A DNA stretch of 64,000 nt from positions 46,305 through 110,304 of the forward strand of contig NZ_JAJEPR010000009.1 in NCBI RefSeq assembly GCF_020686945.1, given 5' to 3'. The translations under genes and the position numbers were made by a program. Positions 1-9,366 of this stretch are shown here, in pieces; the first letter of the stretch is position 1, and each line of letters starts with the position of its first letter. The notes under the pieces are model-generated. The model was not told the DNA's origin. It ran no database searches and worked only from the letters and a program-made list of their open reading frames with translations. The DNA comes from Limivivens faecihominis (lineage in GTDB: Bacteria; Bacillota; Clostridia; Lachnospirales; Lachnospiraceae).

Positions 1-403
1 CCGCCGTCCACAGAGGATAATCCGGCGACGGCATCAGGATCTCATCGCCGTTATTGAGAAGGCCCTGCATAGACATCGTGATCAGCTCGCTGACGCCGTT
101 TCCCGTGTAAATGTCACCGATCTCCACATTGGGAATTTTTTTCAGCTGGCAATACTGCATGATGGCCTTCCGGGCCGGAAAGAGGCCTTTGGAATCAGAA
201 TAGCCCTCGGTCTCCGGCAGATTTCTCATCATATCCCGGATCACTTCCTCCGGCGCGGTAAAGCCGAAAGGCGCCGGATTTCCGATGTTCAGTTTCAAAA
301 TATGAACGCCGTCCGCAATCATCCGGTCTGCCTCTTCCACGACAGGTCCCCGGACGTCATAGCAGACGTTGTCCAGCTTTGTCGATTTTTCAAAAGTTCG
401 CAT
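1..403 (-). CDS. alaA: AlaA-like alanine aminotransferase, 5' part only
   Basis: First 134 codons of a PLP-dependent fold-type I aminotransferase; the rest lies beyond the left edge. The N-terminus (MRTFEKSTKLDNVCYDVRG), a KLNIGNPAPFGF block and a GYSDSKG..ARKA block resemble E. coli AlaA (YfbQ), which transfers the amino group of glutamate to pyruvate to make alanine. The catalytic PLP lysine is not in the window, so substrate choice rests on N-terminal similarity alone. The ATG at 401-403 has AAGGAGA upstream. It starts 13 nt after the polC stop, so it is probably transcribed with polC. Confidence 0.85.
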   Translation of the reverse strand, partial: MRTFEKSTKLDNVCYDVRGPVVEEADRMIADGVHILKLNIGNPAPFGFTAPEEVIRDMMRNLPETEGYSDSKGLFPARKAIMQYCQLKKIPNVEIGDIYTGNGVSELITMSMQGLLNNGDEILMPSPDYPLWTA

Positions 404-416
404 ATTTATCATCTCC

Positions 417-3400
417 TTATGCAAAGTCAAAAATAGATAACTGGTTAGATTCCGGCAGATCTCCAAGCAGTCCCATTTCCGCCAGATGTTCCACAGTCTT
501 GGCATTAACCGCCGTTCTCTGGCGGATGTCATCCCGGGAGAGGAATTTGCCGTGTTTGGCAGCCTCAGCCAGGGTCTCCGCAGCGTTTCCGCCCATGCCC
601 TCGATAGTATTAAGAGCCGGCATCAGCTTGCCGTCGATGATCCGGAACCGTGAGGAATCCGCCTGATAAATATCCACCTGATGGAAATCGAAGCCTCTGG
701 CGTACATCTCCCGGACTACCTTCATATCCTTATATTCATCCTGTTCCTTATTGGAAAGCTGATCCATATTCTTCTCGTACTGGGACATGTAAAACAGCAG
801 TTTTTCCTGACCCTGGCACATAAGCTCATAGCTGAAAGCGGAGGCACGGATGGAAAAATAAGCCGCGTAATAGGCCAGCGGGTAAAACACCTTACAGTAG
901 GCGATACGGTAAGCCATCATAACGTAGGCCGCCGCATGGGCCTTCGGGAACATGTATTTGATCTTTTTGCAGGACCAGATATACCAGTCGGGAACGTCAT
1001 GTTTCTTCATCTCCGTCTCCCACTCCGGCTTCAGACCCTTACCTTTTCGCACGCTCTCCATGATCGTGAAGGCCTGCTCACTCTCCAGGCCCTGCTGGAT
1101 CAGATAACTCATGATATCGTCTCGCGTACAGATGGCCGTGGAAATCGTCGCCTTTCCTTCCTGGATCAGCGTCTGCGCATTGCCCAGCCATACGTCCGTA
1201 CCGTGGGACAGACCGGCAATCCGGACCAGATCCGAAAAGCTCTGAGGTTTCGTGTCCACAAGCATCTGCATGGCAAACTCCGTACCGAACTCCGGAATAC
1301 CCAAAGCACCTAAGGGGCAGCCGCCGATCTGATCCGGCGTGATTCCCAGGGCATGGGTGTCCTGGAAAAGGGACATGACCTCCTTATCATCCAGAGGAAT
1401 CGTCTTTGCATCCAGGCCCGTCAAGTCCTCCAGCATACGGATCATCGTCGGATCATCGTGTCCGAGAATATCCAGTTTCAGAAGGTTGTGGTCGATGGAG
1501 TGATAATCAAAGTGGGTCGTGATAATATCCGTCTTCATATCGTTGGCCGGATGCTGTACCGGCGTGAAGGAATGGATCTCCTCGCCCAGGGGCAGAACGA
1601 TGATTCCGCCGGGGTGCTGGCCCGTGGAACGGCGCACACCCACGCAGCCCTGGGACAGGCGGCCGATCTCGCAGTTTCGCTTCTGCTCGCCTTTGTCCTC
1701 AAAATAATGCTTCACATAACCGAAAGCCGTCTTCTCGGCCACCGTTGCAATCGTCCCCGCCCGGAAAGTCTGGCCTTTACCGAAAATAACCTCCGTATAG
1801 CGGTGGGCGTTTCCCTGATAGTCTCCCGAGAAGTTCAGGTCGATATCCGGCTCCTTATTTCCTTTAAATCCCAGGAAGGTTTCAAAGGGGATATCAAAAC
1901 CGGCCTTTCGTAGATCCGCTCCGCAGACCGGACAGACCTTATCCGGCATGTCACAGCCGGACCGGCCCGCATAGGCCTTCACATCGTCGGAATCAAAATC
2001 ATAATAATGACATTCCTCACAGTAATAATGAGGACTTAAAGGATTTACCTCGGTGATTCCCGCCATCGTGGCGACAAAGGAGGAACCGACAGAACCTCGT
2101 GAACCCACCAGATAGCCGTCGTCGTTGGACTTCCACACCAATTTCTGGGCGATGATATACATCACGGCGAAACCGTTGGAAATAATGGAGTTCAGCTCTC
2201 GCTCCAAACGCTCGGTAACGATCTTCGGAAGCTCCGGCCCGTACATCGCATGGGCACTGTTATAGCAGATCTCACGGAGCGTCTTGTCAGAATCGGGAAT
2301 GACAGGCGGACATTTATCCGGCCGCACCGGAGCGATCCGCTCCACCATATCGGCGATCTTCTGCGTGTTGGTGATAACCACCTCTTCCGCTTTCTCGCTG
2401 CCCAGGTACCAGAACTCCGCCAGCATTTCCTCCGTCGTCCGAAGATAAAGCGGAGCCTGATTGTCCGCATCGGAAAAGCCGCGGCTGGCCATGATGATCC
2501 GCCGGTAAACTTCATCCTCCGGATTCAGGAAATGAACGTCGCAGGTAGCGACCACCGGCTTCTGGAACTGCTCGCCCAGGCGGACGATCCGCTTGTTGAT
2601 CTCAATGAGGTCCTTTTCATCCCGCACGCCCAGCTTCTCGTTTCCAATCATGAAGCGGTTGTTCCCCAGAGGCTGAATTTCCAGATAATCGTAAAAATTC
2701 ACCAGTCGGATGATCTCTTTCTCCGGTCGTTTTTCCCGAACTGCCTCATAAAGCTCTCCGGCCTCGCAGGCGGAACCGATGAGTAAGCCTTCCCGGTGTT
2801 TGAGATACTCGCTCTTCGGGATGCAGGGACGGCTGGATTTTCCAACGCTGAAATATTTCAGATGTGACATCGATACCAGCCGGTAAAGATTCGTCCGGCC
2901 CGTATCGTTCAGCGCCAGAATGATGGCATGGTGGGAACGAAGCCGTTTGATCTGATCCACAGAGGGCTTACAAAGACGGTTCACTCCGTTCAGATCTTCT
3001 GTCCCCTGCCCCTTCAGCATATCGAGGAATTTCACAAAAATCTCCGCCGTACAGCCCGCGTCATCCACAGCCCGGTGGTGATTTTCCAGAGACACGTTCA
3101 GGGCTTTCGCCACGGTATCCAACTTGGCATTGTGAAGGTGCGGCAGAAGGAAACGGGCCAGCTCCACGGTATCCACACTGGTAAATTCCCGGGCAAGGCC
3201 CTGTCTTCTGCAATTCTCCTCGATAAAGCTCATATCAAAGGAAGCATTGTGAGCCACCATCACCGCTCCCTCGCAGAATTTCAAAAATTCCGGCAGAATT
3301 TTCTCGATGGTGGGGGCATCCAACACCATATTGTCGCTGATGCTCGTCAGCTCCTCGATCCGGAATGGAATGGGCACCTCCGGATTGACAAACGTGCTGA

Positions 3401-4976
3401 ATTTCTCGGTAATCTCGCCGTTTTCCACCTTCACGGCTCCAATCTCGATGATCTTGTTTTCCACCGGACTGAAGCCCGTCGTCTCCAGGTCAAAGACCAC
3501 ATAGGTGCTGTCCAGGCTCTGGCCCTGGGGGTTTTCCACGGGTTTTCTAAGGTCATCCAGAAGATAGGCCTCCACGCCGTAAATGATCTTAAAGGGGCTC
3601 ACAATCTTTTTCAGCTCGTCCTTGCTCACATCGGGATGATCTTTCTGGTACTGCTTCCGGTAAGCGTCGTCGATACTGTCCAGTGTGTGGTTGGCCGACG
3701 GGAAAGACTGAACCACGCCATGATCCGTAATGGCGATGGCCGGCTGGCCCCATGCATAAGCCTGTTTCACGATATCTTCCACATCGGAGACGCCGTCCAT
3801 ATCGCTCATTTTCGTATGGCAGTGCAGCTCCACCCGCCTCTCCGGGCTGTTGTCCATGCGGACGGGCCGGAAATCAGAAATCTTCTTCATTCCCACGATG
3901 GAACCGATGGTCAGCTGGCTGTCAAACTTGTCGATCGTCGTGACACCTTTGATCTTGTAAAATTTGCCCTTCTGGATTCCTTCCAGAATCTCCGGCACCT
4001 GTGCGGTCCGGGCAAACATTTTCATCATGATCGTGTCTGTAAAGTCCGTCACCTCAAAGATCAGAATCGTCTTCTCATTCCGGATATCCCTGGTTTCCAG
4101 ATTGATGAGCTGGCCATGGATGACCACCTCTCCCATCTCGCCCTGGATCTGGTCGATGGGGATGGCTTCCTCCTCGATATCTCTTCCGTAGACCACATCC
4201 GGATTGTCAGAACGACGCACCGGACGATTGAAGTCTCCGCCACCAAAACGGCCTTTGCCCTTGAAACCGCCCTTGCTGAAGCCACCTTCCTTGGGAGCCT
4301 CCTTCTGAGCAGCTTCTTTCGGAGTGCGGGGTTCTGCTGTCACGGTTTTCTCCGGTTTCGGCTCGGAAAAGCTCTGCTCTTCTCCGCCTGCGGCTCTCGG
4401 CAGACGGCTTAAGATCGCCTCCACCTCCTGCTGGATCTTCAGCTCGCCGTTTCTTCTGGCCTTGCTCTCCACGGCTTCCTTATAATCCACATGAATCTTC
4501 AGAGACATGCCGCAGCGCTCGGTAAAAATTTTCTCCAGGACACGGATCAGCTCGTCGCCTTTTCCCTCAGAGATCACAGTCTCCTCCAGGGTCAGGTGCA
4601 GAGTATCCTCATTCTCAAAGATACAGTCCGCTTTCCGGAACAGGTTAAACTCGAAAATGCTGTATTCCTTCAGTTCCAGAAGAATGCTGTCCTTATAGAC
4701 ATCCATGAGCTTTTCCGGCGTATACTGGCGGGATAGGGAAAATTTTTCAATGATCTTCACCGTCATCTGCACACCGGCAAAAAGCTGGTCCCGGATCGCC
4801 TTTTCCACCTGATAAATGTATTTCTTCTGGATCAGTTTTTCACTGAAAAGATAGACTTTCAGAAAATCTCTGGCTTTCGTCAGGGCAACTCGCGTGACTT
4901 TTGTAACCGCGAAGAGATTTTTCAGTTCCGTATTCAGCTCCAGTGTTGGGAACACGTCAAAAAAAGGTTTTTCCAT
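417..4976 (-). CDS. polC: DNA polymerase III alpha subunit, PolC type
   Basis: Replicative polymerase of low-GC Gram-positives with built-in proofreading, about 1519 aa (usual size about 1450). Order of domains: N-terminal domain to about 210; a low-complexity linker rich in Pro, Glu, Lys and Gly; an OB-fold domain (about 285-370); a PHP domain split by a DEDDh 3'-5' exonuclease (FDLETTG near 497, HNASFD, HHRAVDDAG); then the catalytic core with a four-Cys zinc knuckle (CEEC...CPVCG) and the PDIDLNFSGDYQ metal-binding motif. A GTG at 4988 would overlap the ispG stop (GTGA), but the ATG at 4976 has GAGGGA at a normal distance, so I prefer it. Translationally close to ispG upstream. Confidence 0.97.
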   Translation of the reverse strand: MEKPFFDVFPTLELNTELKNLFAVTKVTRVALTKARDFLKVYLFSEKLIQKKYIYQVEKAIRDQLFAGVQMTVKIIEKFSLSRQYTPEKLMDVYKDSILLELKEYSIFEFNLFRKADCIFENEDTLHLTLEETVISEGKGDELIRVLEKIFTERCGMSLKIHVDYKEAVESKARRNGELKIQQEVEAILSRLPRAAGGEEQSFSEPKPEKTVTAEPRTPKEAAQKEAPKEGGFSKGGFKGKGRFGGGDFNRPVRRSDNPDVVYGRDIEEEAIPIDQIQGEMGEVVIHGQLINLETRDIRNEKTILIFEVTDFTDTIMMKMFARTAQVPEILEGIQKGKFYKIKGVTTIDKFDSQLTIGSIVGMKKISDFRPVRMDNSPERRVELHCHTKMSDMDGVSDVEDIVKQAYAWGQPAIAITDHGVVQSFPSANHTLDSIDDAYRKQYQKDHPDVSKDELKKIVSPFKIIYGVEAYLLDDLRKPVENPQGQSLDSTYVVFDLETTGFSPVENKIIEIGAVKVENGEITEKFSTFVNPEVPIPFRIEELTSISDNMVLDAPTIEKILPEFLKFCEGAVMVAHNASFDMSFIEENCRRQGLAREFTSVDTVELARFLLPHLHNAKLDTVAKALNVSLENHHRAVDDAGCTAEIFVKFLDMLKGQGTEDLNGVNRLCKPSVDQIKRLRSHHAIILALNDTGRTNLYRLVSMSHLKYFSVGKSSRPCIPKSEYLKHREGLLIGSACEAGELYEAVREKRPEKEIIRLVNFYDYLEIQPLGNNRFMIGNEKLGVRDEKDLIEINKRIVRLGEQFQKPVVATCDVHFLNPEDEVYRRIIMASRGFSDADNQAPLYLRTTEEMLAEFWYLGSEKAEEVVITNTQKIADMVERIAPVRPDKCPPVIPDSDKTLREICYNSAHAMYGPELPKIVTERLERELNSIISNGFAVMYIIAQKLVWKSNDDGYLVGSRGSVGSSFVATMAGITEVNPLSPHYYCEECHYYDFDSDDVKAYAGRSGCDMPDKVCPVCGADLRKAGFDIPFETFLGFKGNKEPDIDLNFSGDYQGNAHRYTEVIFGKGQTFRAGTIATVAEKTAFGYVKHYFEDKGEQKRNCEIGRLSQGCVGVRRSTGQHPGGIIVLPLGEEIHSFTPVQHPANDMKTDIITTHFDYHSIDHNLLKLDILGHDDPTMIRMLEDLTGLDAKTIPLDDKEVMSLFQDTHALGITPDQIGGCPLGALGIPEFGTEFAMQMLVDTKPQSFSDLVRIAGLSHGTDVWLGNAQTLIQEGKATISTAICTRDDIMSYLIQQGLESEQAFTIMESVRKGKGLKPEWETEMKKHDVPDWYIWSCKKIKYMFPKAHAAAYVMMAYRIAYCKVFYPLAYYAAYFSIRASAFSYELMCQGQEKLLFYMSQYEKNMDQLSNKEQDEYKDMKVVREMYARGFDFHQVDIYQADSSRFRIIDGKLMPALNTIEGMGGNAAETLAEAAKHGKFLSRDDIRQRTAVNAKTVEHLAEMGLLGDLPESNQLSIFDFA

Positions 4977-4984
4977 TCTTTCCC

Positions 4985-6046
4985 TCACTTCTCATCATTC
5001 CAGTGGAGAAGCTCCTCCCGGAGCACGGACAGAAGTTCTGCCTCCGGCACCTTGCGGACAACCTCTCCTTTTTTGATCAGAAGACCTTCGCCCACACCGC
5101 CGGCAATTCCGATATCTGCTTCCTTTGCCTCACCGGGGCCGTTTACCACGCAACCCATGACAGCCACCTTGATATCCAGCGGAATATCCTCCACCATATT
5201 TTCCACCTGGTTGGCCAGACCGATGAGATCGATGCGGGTACGGCCGCAGGTGGGACATGAAACCACTTCAATGCCGCCTTTTCGAAGGCCCAGGGTACGG
5301 AGAATAATCTTAGCGGATTTGACCTCTTCCAGCGGATCTCCGGTGAGAGAGACACGGATTGTATCGCCGATACCCTGAGATAGAATCATGCCAAGGCCAA
5401 TGGCGGATTTGATATTACCGGAAAGAAGGGTGCCTGCCTCGGTGATACCCACATGGAGGGGATAGGAGGTCTTCGACGCAATGAGTTCATGGGCTTTCGC
5501 GCACATGAGCACGTCGGAGGATTTGATGCTGATGACCAGATTGTCGTAGCCTTCCTCCTCAATCATATGAACTTTATCCAGAGCACTCTCCACAATACCC
5601 TCTGCGGTGACGCCATGGTATTTCTCCACTAGGTCTTTTTCCAGAGAACCGCTGTTGACGCCCACGCGGATCGGAATATTCCGCTCCTTCGCGGTCTGAA
5701 CGACAGCGTTTAACCGCTCTCTGTTTCCGATGTTTCCGGGGTTGATACGGATCTTATCCGCGCCGTTTTCCATGGCTGCAATGGCTAGACGGTAGTCAAA
5801 ATGGATATCTGCCACCAGGGGAATCGTGATTTCTTTCTTGATCTCGCGGATGGCTGCTGCCGCTTCTTTGGTAGGAACAGCACAGCGAATGATGTCACAG
5901 CCTGCCGCTGTCAGTTTCCGGATCTGGGCGACGGTGGCCGCCACATCCTCGGTCTTTGTATTGGTCATGGACTGGATCAGGATGGGATTGCCCCCGCCGA
6001 TCACACGGTCTCCGATATGGATCACTTTTGTATGGTCACGATACAT
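4985..6046 (-). CDS. ispG: 4-hydroxy-3-methylbut-2-enyl diphosphate synthase
   Basis: IspG (GcpE) converts methylerythritol cyclodiphosphate to HMBPP in the MEP isoprenoid pathway, using a [4Fe-4S] cluster. The C-terminal cluster ligands are visible in SCPTCGRTRID and in MGCVVNGPGEAKEADIG, followed by the conserved GIAGG segment. About 353 aa, normal for the short bacterial form. An upstream ATG at 6055 overlaps the AAAGGA ribosome site; the ATG at 6046 has that site 8 nt away and is preferred. ispG directly before polC is a common Clostridia order; the stop codon sits next to the polC start. The usual dxr and rseP neighbours are missing here. Confidence 0.96.
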   Translation of the reverse strand: MYRDHTKVIHIGDRVIGGGNPILIQSMTNTKTEDVAATVAQIRKLTAAGCDIIRCAVPTKEAAAAIREIKKEITIPLVADIHFDYRLAIAAMENGADKIRINPGNIGNRERLNAVVQTAKERNIPIRVGVNSGSLEKDLVEKYHGVTAEGIVESALDKVHMIEEEGYDNLVISIKSSDVLMCAKAHELIASKTSYPLHVGITEAGTLLSGNIKSAIGLGMILSQGIGDTIRVSLTGDPLEEVKSAKIILRTLGLRKGGIEVVSCPTCGRTRIDLIGLANQVENMVEDIPLDIKVAVMGCVVNGPGEAKEADIGIAGGVGEGLLIKKGEVVRKVPEAELLSVLREELLHWNDEK

Positions 6047-6069
6047 TTGATTCATCCTTTCTAATAAAA

Positions 6070-6235
6070 AGTGGATTGTTCCGCGCTTTGCGCTCTCACA
6101 ATCCCCACCAGTATTCGCAATCCGGCCTTTCGGCCTACTTGCTCATACTGGTTTGCCCGTCCAATGTCTGTAAATCTGTGCAAGCAAGCTTGCCCAGCTC
6201 CACAGCCGCTGTCCGGGCTTTTTATCTATATTTTA
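6070..6235. repeat. Hairpin-rich intergenic element
   Basis: Gene-free stretch between ispG and the terminator of the next gene. It holds a run of short inverted repeats: GGATTGT/ACAATCC (6073-6104) enclosing GCGCTTTGCGC, CCAGTAT/ATACTGG (6108-6151) enclosing GGCCTTTCGGCC, and GCAAGCAAGCTTGC near 6185. Small stems with TTT, TTC or CAA loops in series recur elsewhere in the window (24880-24985, 35173-35290), so this looks like an interspersed structured element rather than a riboswitch. No coding signal. Confidence 0.5.
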
Positions 6236-6258
6236 ATCGTTCTTCCCCCGGATTGCAA

Positions 6259-6289
6259 CAAAAACAGCCGGGCTTTTTGGGCCCGGCTG
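6259..6289 (-). terminator. Rho-independent terminator of the 6314-7051 gene
   Basis: Nine-base GC stem CAGCCGGGC / GCCCGGCTG (6265-6273 and 6281-6289) with a T-rich tract following it on the minus strand, placed 25 bases after the stop codon of the secreted-protein gene. Confidence 0.85.
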
Positions 6290-6313
6290 CGATTGGTTCT
6301 TTTTTCAGTTTTT

Positions 6314-7051
6314 TTACTCAGCCTGAAGAACTTTGGTATCTACCATGGAAACACGGATGGTCTCGCCCTCAACGGTAATATCCATCTCTTTTGCCAGCTC
6401 ATCAACGGGAACCAGTTCCAGATCAGATTCTGCTCCTGCTTCTGTTGTAAAATGCATCACAGAGCTGTTCTCGCCTTCGGTCTCTTCATAAGTACCTGCC
6501 AGAGTCTCGCTGGTTCCGTCCGGTTTCTTCTGATTGATTGCCAGAGCATTGTTCTCGGTATCAAAAACGAAGGTCAGCTGATTGCCGTCTGTATCAGTTC
6601 CGGCATAGATCATATAATTCTGAACATTCTCATCAGCCAGAGCAGTCTGGTCTACATAGGTCAGTTTGACTTCGCTGCCGGTGGGCTCGTAAGTGAGAAC
6701 GGTCTCTGTCTCGGAAACATCCTCATAACCGAACACATAATCCTGTCCGTCCTCCTCATCTGCGATAGTGAAGGAACCTTCGTCAAAGCTGATCGGACCG
6801 GTTACATAAGTGGTGTCTTCTCCCTGCGGTGTCAGAGAAACACAGCCTTTTGCATTCTCCGTGTTGATAGCGATGGTCCATACGATACCGTTATCGTCGG
6901 TTCCCTGCATCACCAGGATCGAGCTGGCAGCTTCGGTTTCCTCTTCTGCTACGGCTTCCGTTGCCGTTTCTTCCTCTGCATCATCCGCGAATGCACATAC
7001 AGGGAATGCCATGGTTGCCGCCAGAATCAGTGCTAATAATTTTTTCTTCAT
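6314..7051 (-). CDS. Secreted protein of unknown function
   Basis: A 245-aa exported protein I do not recognise. It has a Sec signal peptide (MKKKLLALILAATMAFPVCAFA, cleavage near 22) followed by an acidic Glu/Ala/Thr linker to about residue 42. The rest is rich in Thr, Asp, Glu and Gly with alternating hydrophobic strands and looks like an all-beta, lipocalin-like fold (inference only). There is no lipobox, sortase motif or membrane segment, so it is probably released or loosely held at the surface. AAAGGAG precedes the ATG. It has its own promoter (7081-7108) and terminator and is therefore monocistronic. Confidence 0.75.
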   Translation of the reverse strand: MKKKLLALILAATMAFPVCAFADDAEEETATEAVAEEETEAASSILVMQGTDDNGIVWTIAINTENAKGCVSLTPQGEDTTYVTGPISFDEGSFTIADEEDGQDYVFGYEDVSETETVLTYEPTGSEVKLTYVDQTALADENVQNYMIYAGTDTDGNQLTFVFDTENNALAINQKKPDGTSETLAGTYEETEGENSSVMHFTTEAGAESDLELVPVDELAKEMDITVEGETIRVSMVDTKVLQAE

Positions 7052-7080
7052 AATATTTTCTCCTTTGCGTTTTTTTCTTC

Positions 7081-7108
7081 ATTTTATCTGAATTTTCTAA
7101 AAAATCAA
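7081..7108 (-). promoter_or_regulatory. Promoter of the 6314-7051 gene
   Basis: Minus-strand sigma-A-type elements: TTGATT (7103-7108), 16-bp spacer, TAAAAT (7081-7086), about 30 bases upstream of the start codon. Confidence 0.5.
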
Positions 7109-7158
7109 GAGGTCAGGGACGAACGCAAAATTTGTGGAATGAATGCAGGGACTTTTTC

Positions 7159-7187
7159 TGGAAAACTGTTTCTGTTTTTAGTATAAT
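7159..7187 (+). promoter_or_regulatory. Probable promoter of the two-component operon
   Basis: A perfect TATAAT at 7182-7187 with a poor -35 match TGGAAA (7159-7164) at 17 bp. The weak -35 would fit a promoter needing an activator, for instance autoactivation by the LytTR regulator; that is inference. Confidence 0.4.
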
Positions 7188-7223
7188 AAAAAAGAAAAAA
7201 CGACTTAACACGAGGTGATCCAT

Positions 7224-7961
7224 TTGAAAATTGCTATTGTAGATGATGACGCACAGGATACCAAACGGCTGGCCGCCTTTCTGGCTGAATGGTCCGAAGA
7301 ACATCACCTGGACTTTTCTGTCACTGTTTTTCATAAAAGCTCGGATTTTTTAAAGGCTTTCGAGACAGCCCGCTATAGCCTGGTCTTCATGGATATTTAC
7401 ATGGGACCGCCCAGCGGCATCGAGACAGCCATGAAGCTCCGGGAAAAAGACAGCCACGCGCTTCTTATTTTTCTTACCAGCAGTCCGGAACATATGTCCG
7501 ACGCCTTTCGCTGCCACGCCTTCGACTATCTGGTCAAACCTTTCGATCTGGAGCAGATGAAAAAGACGATCCTGGACGCCCTGGCTTTCCTTCCAGAAAA
7601 AGAACAGTACCTGAATCTCTCTGTACGAAAACAGAACGTCCCCATTTTTTACTCCGATATCCGCTATGTTCTGGCCAGCTCCAACTACTGCATGGTCTAT
7701 ACAAAGGAAGAATACCGCTGCCGTACGTCCTTTTCCCAGCTTCAGAAACTCCTGGAAAATGACAGCCGTTTTCTGGTCGTCAACCGCGGCGTCCTGGTAA
7801 ATCTGGACTATGTGCAGTCCATGGACGGGCTGACCTGTCTTATGAAAGATAAACGTACCTTTCCTCTCAATACCCGCAAACATGGGCAGCTGGAACAGGC
7901 CCTCATCGAGCATCGTTTCCGCCGCCGAAAAGAAGAACTCCGAAGGAGGACCTGTATATGA
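7224..7961 (+). CDS. LytTR-family response regulator
   Basis: AgrA/VirR-type cytoplasmic regulator, 245 aa. The receiver domain occupies about 1-120 with the acidic pocket IVDDD near the N-terminus, the phospho-acceptor Asp near 57 (VFMDIYMG) and the conserved Lys in LVKPF. A LytTR DNA-binding domain follows (about 135-235; SDIRYV, FLVVNRGVLVNLDYV). The frame opens at a GTG (7215), but GAGGTG at 7212-7217 is a good ribosome site six bases before TTG 7224, giving the typical start MKIAIVDDD; I use TTG. The stop overlaps the kinase start by 4 nt (ATGA), so the two are translationally coupled. Target genes are unknown. Confidence 0.92.
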   Translation: MKIAIVDDDAQDTKRLAAFLAEWSEEHHLDFSVTVFHKSSDFLKAFETARYSLVFMDIYMGPPSGIETAMKLREKDSHALLIFLTSSPEHMSDAFRCHAFDYLVKPFDLEQMKKTILDALAFLPEKEQYLNLSVRKQNVPIFYSDIRYVLASSNYCMVYTKEEYRCRTSFSQLQKLLENDSRFLVVNRGVLVNLDYVQSMDGLTCLMKDKRTFPLNTRKHGQLEQALIEHRFRRRKEELRRRTCI

Positions 7962-9322
7962 ACTGGCATTATATCCTTTTCTCCGCTGCCGAGTACAGTG
8001 TCATCCTTCCTGCTGCCCTCTTCTGCCTGATTCCGGTACAGGAACATCTTCGCACCCACCTCTCCCCGACTCTTTTTCTCGGGGCCGTTTCCGGTGGCAT
8101 TGTCCTTGTCTGCCTTCTTCTCGGCACCTGGCAAAGCTTTCATCCTCAGCTGGAGTCCCACTATACTTCCATGCTCCCGGTCTTTGCAGTGGCCCTGCTT
8201 CTCTATTTCTGGTTTGTTCAGGTAGATAATATGAAGCTTTTTTATCTTTTCACCTGTGCGATAGCTCTCTTCTCCTTTTCAGGAATGGCCAATTACATAA
8301 CAGAGGCTATGCTGAAACCCAATGATGATTATCTGGCTCCCTCCAGCCTCGGGCTCCCCGTCCAGTGGCTCTGTATTCTTCTGGGAATGACACTTTTTCT
8401 CTTTCTCTTTTCCAAACGTCTCACCTGGATCATCGACCATTTCCATGAACGATCCGTCTGGCGGACGGCCTGGCTTTTTCCCACAATCATTGCTGCCTGC
8501 AACATTTATATGGTACCGAAAGAATACTCCACCATGCATGTGGGCCGGATTTTTCAGATTTCCCTTTTTATTGAAGGAACCCTGCTGATCCTTTTCTTCC
8601 TGTTCCAGTCCCTTTTCCTGAAAACTGCCCACGCGGTTACGGAGCGGGCTGAGATGAAGCAGAAAAACCAGATGCTGGAGATGCAGGCCAGCCAGTATGT
8701 CAGCCTTCAGTCCTATGTTACCCAGACCAGCCGTCTGCGTCACGACTTCCGTCACACGGTCCGGACCATCACGGCCCTGGCGGAGCAGAAGGAATATGAG
8801 CGTCTCCTCCAATATCTGGCCGACTACAATCAGCAGATGAGCGACTCGGAAGCCGCCCGCTTCTGCTACTGTTCTCACCTTGCGGCCAACGCGGTTCTGG
8901 CCTATTACGGCGATATCGCAGCCAGGCAGCAGATCCCTTTCCATTGTGAAGCGGATCTGCCCGCTTCCCTGACAGTCTCCGACGTGGATCTCTGCGTAAT
9001 CCTGGGGAATCTCATGGAAAATGCCATCCAGGGTTCTCTTACGATCCCCGCCGCCGAACGCTACATCCACCTTTCCATGGATACAGAAGATCCCGGAGAG
9101 CTCTACATTCTTCTCACAAACCGGTTCGACGGCTTCATCCAGGAGAGGGACGGCCGGATTCTCTCCTCCCGGGAAAAGGGTCACGGCATCGGACTTTCCT
9201 CAATCCGGGCTACCGCAGAAAAATATCACGGTCTGGCCCGCTTTGAATATCATGAGCAGGAATTTTCCGCCAGCATCATGCTGAAACTTGCCCCGCCTGC
9301 CGCCGATCCGGCGAAACTTTAA
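7958..9322 (+). CDS. GHKL sensor histidine kinase, AgrC/CitA-like
   Basis: Partner of the LytTR regulator, 454 aa. The N-terminal half is membrane-embedded, with about six to seven hydrophobic segments up to about 225 and no large extracellular domain, as in AgrC-type peptide sensors. The cytoplasmic part has an atypical H-box (RLRHDFRHT), an N-box (ILGNLMENAIQG) and a G-box (GHGIGLSSI), and lacks the classical D-box, as usual for the HATPase_c_5 class. No AgrB/AgrD-like peptide genes lie nearby, so the signal is unknown. The coding region ends shortly before an interspersed repeat. Confidence 0.9.
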   Translation: MNWHYILFSAAEYSVILPAALFCLIPVQEHLRTHLSPTLFLGAVSGGIVLVCLLLGTWQSFHPQLESHYTSMLPVFAVALLLYFWFVQVDNMKLFYLFTCAIALFSFSGMANYITEAMLKPNDDYLAPSSLGLPVQWLCILLGMTLFLFLFSKRLTWIIDHFHERSVWRTAWLFPTIIAACNIYMVPKEYSTMHVGRIFQISLFIEGTLLILFFLFQSLFLKTAHAVTERAEMKQKNQMLEMQASQYVSLQSYVTQTSRLRHDFRHTVRTITALAEQKEYERLLQYLADYNQQMSDSEAARFCYCSHLAANAVLAYYGDIAARQQIPFHCEADLPASLTVSDVDLCVILGNLMENAIQGSLTIPAAERYIHLSMDTEDPGELYILLTNRFDGFIQERDGRILSSREKGHGIGLSSIRATAEKYHGLARFEYHEQEFSASIMLKLAPPAADPAKL

Positions 9323-9366
9323 CTTGACACTGTATCAAAGCAGGCGTAAACTTAAAACAATCGTTC

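Noticed and set aside
2928..4412. 494-codon open frame on the plus strand
   Set aside because: Antisense to polC; same reasoning.
6070..6235. Riboswitch or T-box upstream of ispG
   Set aside because: The hairpins follow no riboswitch or T-box core I know (no specifier/antiterminator, no conserved T-box sequence), and similar arrays occur downstream of genes.
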